The notes under the pieces are model-generated. The model did not search any database and was not told the origin of the DNA. It saw only the letters and a list, made by a program, of their open reading frames with translations. Shown here in pieces: positions 1 to 9,426 of a stretch of 64,000 nucleotides of DNA. How positions within the stretch are numbered: the stretch's first letter is position 1; each line of letters begins with the position of its first letter. Position numbers and translations under genes: made by a program. Source of the stretch: CBDFHC01 sp965247585 (GTDB lineage: Bacteria; Chloroflexota; Dehalococcoidia; Lucifugimonadales; GCA-2712585); the NCBI GenBank assembly GCA_965247585.1, contig CBDFHC010000004.1, forward strand, positions 186,001 through 250,000, in the 5' to 3' direction.

Positions 1-1
1 G

Positions 2-961
2 GGGACGGAGGCCACGGTGACGGACGCCGATGTGCTGCTGGGCTACCTTAATCCCAGGTTCTTGCTGGGGGGCGATTTCCCAATTGAGGTGGCCCAGGCG
101 AAGCAGGCAATCTCACGGAACGTGGCGGCGCCGCTGGGAATGACTGAGGTGGAGGCAGCGCATGGGGTACACCTGTTGGTGAACTCCAACATGAGCCGGG
201 CGCTGAGGGCGGTGTCCAGCGAGCGGGGCAGAGACCCACGGAGATTCACGCTGATGGCCTTCGGCGGCGGGGGTCCGGTGCACGCGGCGGGGCTGGCGGA
301 GATGCTGGGTATAAGCAAGGTGATTGTGCCGCCGTACCCAGGGGTGTTCAGCTCTTTCGGGCTGCTGTTCGCGGATGTGGAACACCATTTCATACAGACG
401 TATTTCAAGACGTTCGACGAGATGAAGGTGGAGGAGCTTCGCAGTATCCTGGAGGGGATGGCGGAAGAGGGGAGGAAGCAGCTTCGGTCTGAAGGGTTTG
501 ATGACGCACACCATGAGACTTCGATTCAGGTAGATATGAAGTACGATGGTCAGGTGTCTGAGCTGACGGTGCCGATGCCGCCGGGTGAGGTGAACGAGGC
601 CACGCTGGCGAAGCTGGTGGAGGCGTTTGAAGTGGAGCACGAGAATACGTACGGGTACCGAACTGAGGTGGGGTTCCAGATGGTGAACCTGCGGGTGATA
701 GCGCGGGGGCTTTCAGAGGAGGCGCGGCTCCCGGAGCGGCTGGAAATGGCGTCGGCGACGACGCGGGGCGAGGCGCAGCGGCGGGTGTACTTCGGGCCGA
801 GCATCGGGTGGCTGGACACGCCGGTGACGGACCGACAGGGGCTGGGAGAAGGGACGCAAGGGCCGGTGATAGTGGAGGAGTATGATTCGACCACGGTAGT
901 CCCTCCGGGCTGGACAGCCTCGGTGGACCGGTGGCAGAACGTGATTTTGGAGCGGAACTGA
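2..961 (+). CDS. Hydantoinase/oxoprolinase subunit A, C-terminal part (5' end outside window)
   Basis: The reading frame is open to the window edge and enters with GTEATVTDADVLLGYL, which matches the internal PTVTDANLLLGRL-type segment of HyuA. The gene therefore starts upstream, and the GTG at 17 is not its start. HyuA is the ATP-dependent subunit of hydantoinase, 5-oxoprolinase and acetophenone carboxylase type enzymes. Visible family features are the FGGGGPVHA motif and the C-terminal ENTYGYRTE segment. The next gene, hyuB, follows almost at once, so the two form an operon. The substrate cannot be told from sequence. A second, complete hyuAB pair lies at 49.1-52.9 kb. Confidence 0.93.
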   Translation, partial: GTEATVTDADVLLGYLNPRFLLGGDFPIEVAQAKQAISRNVAAPLGMTEVEAAHGVHLLVNSNMSRALRAVSSERGRDPRRFTLMAFGGGGPVHAAGLAEMLGISKVIVPPYPGVFSSFGLLFADVEHHFIQTYFKTFDEMKVEELRSILEGMAEEGRKQLRSEGFDDAHHETSIQVDMKYDGQVSELTVPMPPGEVNEATLAKLVEAFEVEHENTYGYRTEVGFQMVNLRVIARGLSEEARLPERLEMASATTRGEAQRRVYFGPSIGWLDTPVTDRQGLGEGTQGPVIVEEYDSTTVVPPGWTASVDRWQNVILERN

Positions 962-975
962 GAAAGGGGGCCGAG

Positions 976-2724
976 GTGCAGAGGACGACAGATCCGGTGA
1001 CCCGGGAGATTATTAAGAACTCGTTGATGAGCACGGCTGACACGATGGCGTTGACGGTGGTGCGGACGGCTCGGTCAGCGGTGATCAAACACGGGATGGA
1101 CTTTTCGACGGCGCTGTTCACCGCGGAGGGGAAGCAGGTGGCGCAGGGGCTGACGTTGCCGGCGCACCTAGGTGCGATGGAGCCGGCGCTGAGAGGGGTG
1201 ATGGATGCCTTCGGAGATGACGTGAAGCCGGAGGATATCTTCGCCAACAATGACCCATACGAAGGTGGGAGCCACTTACCGGACATCTTCCTTTTCAAGC
1301 CCGTCTTCGTAAATGACACGTTGGTAGGGTGGAGCTCCTGCATTGGGCACCAGACGGACATAGGCGGGAGGGTGGCCGGTGGGAACGCGTGCGACAACAC
1401 GGAGATCTACCAGGAGGGGTTGCTGCTGCCGCCGCTGAAGCTGTTTGAGGAGGGGAGGCTGAACCAGGCGGTGTGGCGGATCCTGGAGAAGAACGTGCGA
1501 GTACCGGACAAGGTGCTGGGGGACGTGCAGGCGCTGATAGCGGCGGTGAGGTTCGGGGAGCGGGACCTGATGCGGCTGGTGAACGAGTACGGGCTGGAGG
1601 ACTTGAAGATTTACATGGAGGATATCCTGGACACGACGGAGCTGCTGACACGGTCTGAGCTTTCGGCGCTGCCTCAGGGGGAGTGGGAGTTCACGGACTA
1701 TATAGACAACGACGGAATTGACCCGCAGCCGATAGCGATTCACGTGAAGGCAAGGATAGAGGGCGACGAGATGTTTGTGGACTTCGAGGGGACGTCTCCA
1801 CAAGCCAAAGGATCGATCAACCCGAACTTCGCGTACACGAAGTCGCAGGTGTACGCGGCGATGAAGTGCATGATAGACCCGGCGATTCAGTCTAACAACG
1901 GTTTTTTCCGGCCGTTCACGATAACGGCGCCGGAGGGGTGTTTTGTGAACCCGCAGCACCCGGCGCCGGTGGCGGCGCGGGGACTGGCGGGGTTCCGGAT
2001 TTGCCACGTGATCTTTGGGGTGATGGCGCAGGCGCTGCCGGGCAAGGTGCCAGCGGCGTGGGGCGGGGGCGAGGTGGGGCTGAGCTTCGGCGGGTACCAT
2101 CCGAACCGGAAGGCGTGGGTGTACCTGGAGTTCAATAACGACGGACCCCGTGGAGGCGGGCCTTACATTGACGGGGCGGATGGGCTGGCGGCGCCGATAC
2201 ACAATATGGCGAACACGCCGATTGAGAGTATTGAGGCGGACCAACCGCTGCTGATTGAGCGGTATGCCCTGGTGCCGGACAGCGGAGGCGCCGGGACGTA
2301 CCGGGGCGGGCTGGGTATGGTGCGGGACTTTCGGCTGCTGGCGGAGGAAGCGGTGTTCCAGCTCAGATCGGACCGGCACGATTTCCTGCCGTGGGGAGTG
2401 GAGGGGGGCAAGCCGGGATCACCAACGCGGAATTACCTGAACCCGGACGAGGAGAACCGGGAGCTGCCGGGCAAGTACCTGATGACGCTGAAGAAGAACG
2501 ACTTGTACCGGTGCTACCAGGCGGGGGGCGGAGGGTACGGCGACCCGCTGGAGCGAGATGTGGAAGCGGTGCTGGAGGATGTGCGGCAGGAGAAGCTTAC
2601 GGCAGCGTCCGTGCGCCAGGAGTATGGAGTGGTGATAGACGAAGAGGCGCAAGAGTTGGACATGGAGGCGACGGTTTTGCTACGTGGGGAGATGAGGAAG
2701 GGTAGGGAGGAGGAGAAGGGGTAG
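976..2724 (+). CDS. Hydantoinase/oxoprolinase subunit B
   Basis: HyuB-family protein (about 582 aa), partner of the upstream hyuA. Family features include NNDPYEGGSHLPD near the N-terminus, GHQTDIGG (probable metal-binding region) and GGGGYGDPLERD near the C-terminus. An in-frame GTG at 931 overlaps hyuA, but the GTG at 976 follows a purine-rich AAAGGGGG ribosome binding site at 962-970, so I prefer 976. HyuA and HyuB together perform ATP-dependent hydrolysis or carboxylation of cyclic amides or ketones in the cytoplasm. Substrate unknown. Confidence 0.92.
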   Translation: MQRTTDPVTREIIKNSLMSTADTMALTVVRTARSAVIKHGMDFSTALFTAEGKQVAQGLTLPAHLGAMEPALRGVMDAFGDDVKPEDIFANNDPYEGGSHLPDIFLFKPVFVNDTLVGWSSCIGHQTDIGGRVAGGNACDNTEIYQEGLLLPPLKLFEEGRLNQAVWRILEKNVRVPDKVLGDVQALIAAVRFGERDLMRLVNEYGLEDLKIYMEDILDTTELLTRSELSALPQGEWEFTDYIDNDGIDPQPIAIHVKARIEGDEMFVDFEGTSPQAKGSINPNFAYTKSQVYAAMKCMIDPAIQSNNGFFRPFTITAPEGCFVNPQHPAPVAARGLAGFRICHVIFGVMAQALPGKVPAAWGGGEVGLSFGGYHPNRKAWVYLEFNNDGPRGGGPYIDGADGLAAPIHNMANTPIESIEADQPLLIERYALVPDSGGAGTYRGGLGMVRDFRLLAEEAVFQLRSDRHDFLPWGVEGGKPGSPTRNYLNPDEENRELPGKYLMTLKKNDLYRCYQAGGGGYGDPLERDVEAVLEDVRQEKLTAASVRQEYGVVIDEEAQELDMEATVLLRGEMRKGREEEKG

Positions 2725-2764
2725 GGGCGCGGTGGCAGGCGGTCTTTAAGAGCAGACCGGAGAG

Positions 2765-2921
2765 TGGTGATGGCGATGGGTATCGCCTCAAGAGAGGACT
2801 GCAAATCATAGGTTAGTGGTGCCCGCCCACCCGCCGCAGAGGGTTTTTAAAGTCTATTTCTGAGGGGCACCCTCATGCTCCCGGCATGGAATCCAGGTCC
2901 CCTGCACCTTCCTGTGTGGCC
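2765..2921. repeat. Dispersed palindromic intergenic repeat, copy A
   Basis: First copy of a family also seen near 12.5, 54.1, 55.7, 57.5, 58.5 and 61.7 kb. It holds GGCGAT-GGGT-ATCGCC (perfect 6-bp hairpin), then ATCATAGGTTAGTGGTGCCC, then TGAGGGGCACCCTCA. The match with copy G continues through CCAGGT..CCCTGCACC..CCTGTG, which lies inside the last codons of the ThyX-like gene on the opposite strand. Confidence 0.75.
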
Positions 2922-4336
2922 GGGAAGGGCCACCATTCGGGGTATTCACGGAGGGGGAGGTGGCGGAAGAGTTGGGGGTGAGCGTCGACGGCGAGGTGGA
3001 GGGCCTGATCCATGACTTTTCGGATGGAGAAGTGGGCCTGGGACTGGGTGCGGAGCTTGAAGAGGTGGTAGCACTCCCGCAGGTTGGCCTTGGTTATGAG
3101 GCGGCGAAGGTGGGCGTGGGTGACGAGGTAGGGGGCGACGGCAGGTATTGAAGCGCGGACCCGGTGGAAGGCCTCTTCGGCGCGGTTGACTTCGTCGGTG
3201 AAGCGGGGCTCCAAGCCGGCGTCGCGTAGGAGGGTGGGGACGAGGACGCCGTGGAAGACAGTCAGCGGCTGGGGGATATAGGTCTGGATGCGGTGCCGCT
3301 TGAACTCTCGATAGGCACCGTAGTCCATGACCAGCTCGAAGGTGTAGTCGACCAGCTCGAACTCACGGAGGGGGGCGTCGTGGGGGCCGAGGCGCTGGAG
3401 GCAGGCGGCGATCAGGTCCCAGCGCCCTTCGGGGGCCATGGCCAGGGCGCGGTCCCAGGCCTGCTGATAGGGCGCGTCAGAGTAGCGATAGGCCAGAGCG
3501 GCGGCGAGCTTTACATCCGCCTGAGGGTCGTGGTGGACGAGGCGGGCTGTGATGTGGGAGTCGGGGGAAGCGCCGTCAACGTCGGCAGTCTGTTGCGTTT
3601 GAGTTTCGCGGGCGGCGGCGAGGTAGGGGTTGGCGTCGGCGTATTTTATCAGGGTAGGTGTTATGCGACGGCCCTGGGCCTTGAGATCTTCGGCCAGCTC
3701 TCGTTCCTCGGCAAGGTCCGATGTGAGGAGCTTGCTAATGGCGTGCTCCATGGTACGAGCGTTCATGGTAACGCCGACGTTGGTAAGGGTGGCGGCGGGG
3801 AGGATGAAGCGGCAGCTATCAGTGGCCTCGCGGCGGAGCCTGAGGTTGTAGGCGGAGTCCCGCTCGCCGTCCCGTTGGGGGCGGACGGCGACGAGGTGGC
3901 GGAGGAGGCTGTCGACCAGGGTTTCGTAGGCGCTAAACAGGGCGTCGCAGGCCCCGGTGTAGAGGCGACGCAGCGCCGGGTCTTGATCCAGCTCCGGGGG
4001 GATGTAGTAGTAGCCGGAGGGCAGTAGCTGGTAGCGGGAGGACTTTTCGGTGTAGGAGGCAAGGCGGTTGTCTTCCAAGGTGTCACAGGCGAGGCGGGAG
4101 AGGTTTTCCACGGCCATGTGAATGACGGCGTGCTCGGCAACAGAGGCGTGGCCGTAGCCCAGGACCCAGCGCTCGTGGAAATCGGCGGCCTTTTCTTGGG
4201 TGACGCGCTGGGCGATTTCGTCAAAAGGCTCCGGACGCCGGGAGGTCATGGCGAAAGCGACGGCGAGCTGCTCCTCCGAGAGGTCACGGGGGGTGAGGGG
4301 GTAAATTCGGCGAGGGTAAGAAACGTCAGGGGCCAT
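2873..4336 (-). CDS. Double-length ThyX-like protein (FAD-dependent thymidylate synthase family)
   Basis: 487 aa, about twice the usual ThyX length of 220-260 aa. The N-terminal half has GHASVAEHAVIHMAVENLSR and CRFILPAATLTNVGVTMNAR, matching ThyX FAD- and dUMP-site segments. Where RHRxxSxNExSxRY is expected it reads DNRLASYTEKSSRYQ. The C-terminal half carries RHR (FKRHRIQTYIPQP) and NLRECYHLFKLR but lacks the downstream Ser/Glu residues. So the protein is a tandem ThyX-fold with its catalytic signature split or degenerate. It may be a real thymidylate synthase or a derived relative. The ATG start at 4336 is clear. The last ~15 codons overlap repeat copy A. Confidence 0.8.
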   Translation of the reverse strand: MAPDVSYPRRIYPLTPRDLSEEQLAVAFAMTSRRPEPFDEIAQRVTQEKAADFHERWVLGYGHASVAEHAVIHMAVENLSRLACDTLEDNRLASYTEKSSRYQLLPSGYYYIPPELDQDPALRRLYTGACDALFSAYETLVDSLLRHLVAVRPQRDGERDSAYNLRLRREATDSCRFILPAATLTNVGVTMNARTMEHAISKLLTSDLAEERELAEDLKAQGRRITPTLIKYADANPYLAAARETQTQQTADVDGASPDSHITARLVHHDPQADVKLAAALAYRYSDAPYQQAWDRALAMAPEGRWDLIAACLQRLGPHDAPLREFELVDYTFELVMDYGAYREFKRHRIQTYIPQPLTVFHGVLVPTLLRDAGLEPRFTDEVNRAEEAFHRVRASIPAVAPYLVTHAHLRRLITKANLRECYHLFKLRTQSQAHFSIRKVMDQALHLAVDAHPQLFRHLPLREYPEWWPFPATQEGAGDLDSMPGA

Positions 4337-4456
4337 GAATTCTTACGCAAGTCATGGGAGTACGGTCATGGTACAACGGAGAAGTGGGTGTAACAACCGA
4401 GAGGACTCTAAGCGGCGTGTGCCGGGGAAGCGTATGCTGGTTATCAAGGTGCCACG

Positions 4457-4861
4457 ATGAGCAATCAGATGAGTGATAGATACCGGAAGGTGGCGGAGGA
4501 GTTCGCCGAGAGGGTGGTGGCCGAGCTAGGCGACGAGGTGGAGGCGATAGTGCTGTACGGCTCGGTGGCGCGGGGGACGGCGGCGGAGGGGAGCGAGATT
4601 GACCTGTTGGTGGTGGAAGCGAACCCGATCGTCACCAGGGAAAAGGTAGATGAAATCTGTGACGACTACCTCTATAAGCGAGATTTCCATGAGCTGATAA
4701 TATTGGTACAACGAAGCGAGAACGGACTAAAGAAGCTAGTGGACGTGAGGTCTCAGTATTTCGGCAAGGTTGTCAGGGAAGGTGTGGTGCTACATGACAA
4801 TGGGGTCTTTGCCAGGGTACTACAACGCGCAGCTAGAGCTGGGGCAGGAAGCGACCAGTGA
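4457..4861 (+). CDS. MNT-type nucleotidyltransferase, copy 1
   Basis: 134 aa minimal nucleotidyltransferase. The GSVARGTAAEGSEIDLLVV motif is the Pol-beta-type active site (G-S...D/E-x-D). In MNT/HEPN systems the MNT protein is the antitoxin and AMPylates or neutralises the HEPN RNase. Its first ~30 codons are nearly identical to copy 2 at 4998, so the locus arose by tandem duplication. The paired HEPN gene that should follow is only a 42-codon stub (4794-4922), leaving this MNT without a partner of its own unless it acts on the HEPN at 5335. Confidence 0.85.
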   Translation: MSNQMSDRYRKVAEEFAERVVAELGDEVEAIVLYGSVARGTAAEGSEIDLLVVEANPIVTREKVDEICDDYLYKRDFHELIILVQRSENGLKKLVDVRSQYFGKVVREGVVLHDNGVFARVLQRAARAGAGSDQ

Positions 4862-4922
4862 CGCTGGGTATTTGATCGCTGACGGCCTGGCTGAGGGCGC
4901 GGCCACGTTGGCGAAGGGGTGA
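4794..4922 (+). pseudogene. HEPN toxin remnant (N-terminal stub)
   Basis: A 42-codon ORF overlaps the 3' end of the first MNT, just as the intact HEPN gene at 5335 overlaps the second MNT. Its residues EATSDAGYLIADG align with EALSDAEYLLADG of the intact copy, then the reading frame stops at TGA 4920. The rest of the HEPN domain, including the RNase motif, is gone. This is a truncated duplicate. Confidence 0.7.
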
Positions 4923-4997
4923 TGGTTCCAGGAGTTACCGAGCAGGGAAAGGGTCCTAGCTGTATCCTAGATGATAACAGTGATACAAGGGACGCCG

Positions 4998-5390
4998 ATG
5001 GTAAATCAGGTTAGCAATAAGTACCGGAAGGTGGCGGAGGAGTTCGCCAAGAAGGTCGTGGCCGAGTTGGGCGACGAGGTAGAGGCGGTAGTGCTGTACG
5101 GCTCAGTGGCACGGGGTACGGCGACGGAGGAGAGCGACATCGACCTATTGGTGGTGGAGAGGGAGCCTGACAAGATCCGAAAAACGCTCTACAAAATCTG
5201 CATCGACTATGAGTCCAAACGTGGATTCGACGTATTGATCTCCATGGCCCACTATGACTCAAACCATCTCAACTTACTGGTCCGGGTAAGGTCACCATTC
5301 CTTTCGGATGTTATCAGGGACGGTGTAGTGCTACATGACGACGGGACATTTTCAAGAGTATGTAGAGAAACGGTTACAGTCGGCCCGTGA
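4998..5390 (+). CDS. MNT-type nucleotidyltransferase (antitoxin), copy 2
   Basis: 130 aa from ATG 4998. An in-frame ATG at 4971 is possible, but 4998 aligns with the start region of copy 1. The GSVARGTATEESDIDLLVV motif is an intact nucleotidyltransferase active site. It overlaps the following HEPN gene by 56 bp, the usual arrangement for a translationally coupled MNT-HEPN toxin-antitoxin pair. Confidence 0.87.
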   Translation: MVNQVSNKYRKVAEEFAKKVVAELGDEVEAVVLYGSVARGTATEESDIDLLVVEREPDKIRKTLYKICIDYESKRGFDVLISMAHYDSNHLNLLVRVRSPFLSDVIRDGVVLHDDGTFSRVCRETVTVGP

Positions 5391-5730
5391 GGCGCTGAGC
5401 GATGCGGAGTACCTGCTAGCCGACGGCAGGCTCAAGGCAGCCGCCAACCGGGCCTATTACGCAATGTTTTATGGGGCGCATGGAGCCCTCGCCATGGAGC
5501 GGGTGGAGGCACCGAGGACTCACGGCGGCACTATACAGCTTTTTAACAGGCACGTTGTGGGCACTGGCAAACTAGACGATTCTTTTAGCCGTTCGCTCCA
5601 AGACGCTTATGACCTTCGACGCCTTAGCGACTATGAGATTTTTGCCAACGTAGGCGAAGGTCAGGTGGAAGAGGTGGTCCGAGATGCAGGGGCATTTCTA
5701 GCCGCTATCGAGGAACTGCTGGCGAATTAG
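5335..5730 (+). CDS. HEPN-domain toxin
   Basis: 131 aa HEPN-domain protein encoded immediately after and overlapping MNT copy 2. Typical features are the N-terminal SAREALSDAEYLL helix, AANRAYYAMFYGAHGAL, and a C-terminal helical half with RRLSDYEIF. HEPN proteins of this group are metal-independent RNases held in check by the MNT partner. The role here, stress response or element stabilisation, is an inference from the pair. Confidence 0.87.
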   Translation: MTTGHFQEYVEKRLQSAREALSDAEYLLADGRLKAAANRAYYAMFYGAHGALAMERVEAPRTHGGTIQLFNRHVVGTGKLDDSFSRSLQDAYDLRRLSDYEIFANVGEGQVEEVVRDAGAFLAAIEELLAN

Positions 5731-5750
5731 CCTTCAGCGTCTGGCTCAGC

Positions 5751-7058
5751 TCAGAGCAGGAGGAGGGCGGGGTGCTCCAAGAGGCGCTTGACTTCCTGAA
5801 GGAACCGGGCGCCTTCGGCGCCGTCGACGACGCGGTGGTCCACGGATATGGTGGCTTTCATGATCCTGCCAACTTCGAGGCGGCCGTCCCGGACGACGGG
5901 CTGCTCTTTCACGGCGCCGACGGCGAGGACCGCGGCGTTGGGGGGGAAGATGATGGCGGCGAAGCTATCGACGTCGTACATGCCCAGGTTGCTGATGGCG
6001 AAGGTGGCGCCGGTGTATTCCTCGGCGCGGAGGGCGCCGCTCTGCGCCCGGTTAATCAGGTCCGAGCTGGCGCGGGCGATGCCCGGGAGGTCCAGGGACT
6101 GCGTGTTGGGAATAGAGGCGACGATGAGGCCGGCCTCCAGGGCGATGGCGATGCCGATGTTGACCTGGGGATGGTGGACGAGGGCGTTGTCCTGAAATGA
6201 GGCGTTGAAGTTTGGGAAGTTTGCGATGGCCAGGGCGCAGGCGCGGATTATGAGGTCGTTGACGCTGAGGCGGAGGCCCTCCGGCGCCGCGTCGTTGATA
6301 TCCTGGCGGAGGTCCATGGCCCTGCCCATGTCTATTTCTATGGTGACGTAGAAGTGGGGGGCGTCTCGCTTGCTCTGGACGGTGCGGGCAGCAATGACCT
6401 GCCGCATGCGGCTGAGGGGGACAGCTTCGGGTTGGGTGGGGGTGGCGGGAGCGGAAGGGGCCTCCCGATAGGCGTTGACGTCGGCCTCGGTGACGCGGCC
6501 GGAGGGTCCGGTGCCGGTGACCAGGTTCAGGTCTATCCCTTGCTCCCGAGCCAGTCGGCGGGCGATGGGGGTGGCGCGGACTTCGGTGGAGGGGGCTGAC
6601 GCCGAGGCGGCGGCGGATGAAGCACGGTGGGCGTTGACGTCGGCCTCGGTGACGCGGCCGGAGGGCCCGGTGCCGGTGACCAGGGCCAGGTCTATGCCTT
6701 GCTCCCGGGCCAAGCGCCGGGCGATGGGCGTGGCGCGGACGTCGGTAGTTGGCGGCGCGGGAACGGCGGACGATGCGGGGGCACCGGTTTGGAGGGACTC
6801 CAGGGGAGGGATCTCCTCGTCCGCGGCGGCGATGACGGCGATGGGGGTACCGATGGGAACGACGCGGCCCTCTTCGACCAGGACTCTACGTAGGACCCCA
6901 ACGGCGTAGCATTCGAGTTCAACGACGGCCTTCTCGGTCTCAATCTCGGCGATGATGTCGCCGCGAGAGACGGTATCGCCCACCTGTTTGCGCCACTTGA
7001 CGACGGTGCCTTCCTGCATGTCAAACCCCATCTGGGGCATCTCAACGGTGCTGGCCAC
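5751..7058 (-). CDS. Dihydrolipoamide acyltransferase (E2) with two peripheral-subunit-binding domains
   Basis: 435 aa E2 subunit of a 2-oxoacid dehydrogenase complex. Domain order: lipoyl domain (~1-78, lysine in IETEKA), PSBD 1 (~110-145), PSBD 2 (~163-198), and the catalytic acyltransferase domain (~210-435) with VDHRVVDG near the C-terminus. The two PSBDs share ATPIARRLAREQGIDL and TGTGPSGRVTEADVNA and are nearly identical at DNA level. GTG start at 7058 behind AGGAGG. E3 (lpdA) lies just upstream on the same strand; no E1 genes are in the window. Confidence 0.95.
   Translation of the reverse strand: MASTVEMPQMGFDMQEGTVVKWRKQVGDTVSRGDIIAEIETEKAVVELECYAVGVLRRVLVEEGRVVPIGTPIAVIAAADEEIPPLESLQTGAPASSAVPAPPTTDVRATPIARRLAREQGIDLALVTGTGPSGRVTEADVNAHRASSAAASASAPSTEVRATPIARRLAREQGIDLNLVTGTGPSGRVTEADVNAYREAPSAPATPTQPEAVPLSRMRQVIAARTVQSKRDAPHFYVTIEIDMGRAMDLRQDINDAAPEGLRLSVNDLIIRACALAIANFPNFNASFQDNALVHHPQVNIGIAIALEAGLIVASIPNTQSLDLPGIARASSDLINRAQSGALRAEEYTGATFAISNLGMYDVDSFAAIIFPPNAAVLAVGAVKEQPVVRDGRLEVGRIMKATISVDHRVVDGAEGARFLQEVKRLLEHPALLLL
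6472..6744 (-). repeat. In-gene tandem repeat encoding the duplicated PSBD
   Basis: Two ~114-bp units (6472-6585 and 6631-6744) with a period of 159 bp, separated by an Ala/Ser-rich linker. High DNA identity points to a recent duplication or gene conversion within the E2 gene. Confidence 0.85.
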
Positions 7059-7127
7059 GAGGTCCTCCTATGGGGGCCTGATTCGACGGGCGACGGTGCT
7101 GCAAAAACTTGGGGACGATTCGATCTG

Positions 7128-8522
<1,395 letters not shown>

Positions 8523-8657
8523 GGTGCAGCGGACCTCCGGGGGGATGAGGGATTAGGCCGAGGGCTAAGGGAATTGCCATTATACATGAAGGGGTGAGGG
8601 CTAACAGAGGAAGGGAGCGCTCTACAGATGAAGGGGTTTGAGCGACTGACCCGCTGC

Positions 8658-9305
8658 TTAACCAGCGGCTGGAAGAAGGGAAGTTCCGTAGCGGGGTTGG
8701 AGGGCACTGGCACCCCAGAGCAGGCTGGACGCGGGGTGCGGGTGGTGTTTCAAGATCTTTGACAATTCGGCCTTGAGCACATCGAAGGGAGTAGCCCCAC
8801 CATCGCGGTAGGCGACTTGGCCCTGACGATCGATAATGCCGGTAGCGCCAAGAGTTAGCACTTGGAAACTTTTCACCGTCTGTTGGTCAGGAACGGATGC
8901 CCATATCACGTCATCAGCACCCAGCTATTGCCAAAGTTCCCGCCACTCGGCCAATGAGTGGAACTATAAGATATTGATCGCTACTACGTTCAAACCTTGA
9001 TCAGCGAACTCGCGCCGGGTTCTTCCCAACGCTGGAGCCTCCAGCGCCCAGGTGGGTCAACCATGGAAAGAGAAGTAAAGGACCACCACCTCGCCGATAT
9101 GCTCATCCAGAGAGAAAACGGCGCCGTCACCCGTGCTTACTACGAACGAAGGGGCATGCAGGGCTGAGTTTGACGGCACGGCTGCTGCGGGTTCAGGGTC
9201 TACGACGCCGACATGTGGCTCAGGCTGGGGTGGACTGCCGCCTGCGGCGGAAGGGATGCCGACCATGGCGAATATAACGGCAACCGCAAGGGGTCCCAAG
9301 GACAA
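8658..9305 (-). pseudogene. Redoxin (TlpA/thioredoxin-like) remnant with in-frame TGA at the active-site Cys position
   Basis: A hydrophobic anchor (LLSLGPLAVAVIFAMV) leads into FSLDEHIGEVVVLYFSFHG, then TGA (9059-9057), then PTWALEAPALGR. Relatives read PGCPTCALEAP here, so TGA replaces the first Cys and the second Cys reads Trp. Coding homology continues past the TGA (NVVAINI..FHSLAEWRELW..LGADDVIWASVP..SFQVLTLGATGIIDRQGQVAYRDGG), interrupted by two TAG codons. A perfect 7-bp hairpin lies 18 nt after the TGA. I read it as a former selenoprotein, now decayed. The IS630 element at 9427 separates it from the operon to which it probably belonged. The start codon is unclear; TTG 9305 is used. 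Confidence 0.7.
9030..9046 (-). promoter_or_regulatory. SECIS-like hairpin after the redoxin TGA
   Basis: On the minus strand, CGCTGGA-GGC-TCCAGCG forms a perfect 7-bp stem with a G-containing triloop, starting 11 nt after the TGA. Outer CCCA and TGGG can extend the stem. Position and shape fit bacterial SECIS elements, which sit directly downstream of UGA with a G or GU in the apical loop. No experimental or covariance support is available. Confidence 0.5.
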
Positions 9306-9426
9306 TAATCTCGTGTAGGTTGCTCCCTCGGTAGGGCTGAATTGGAGGCCATCCCTTAAAGCGCGGCATCGTCGTAGACGCCGCTTTTACGCTTGTTCTT
9401 TTTTCTTAAGCCTACGAATGCAGCTA

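Noticed and set aside
405..1400. Large minus-strand ORFs opposite hyuA and hyuB (also 1276-2379)
   Set aside because: Pro/Ser/Arg-rich shadow translations of well-supported plus-strand genes in GC-rich DNA.
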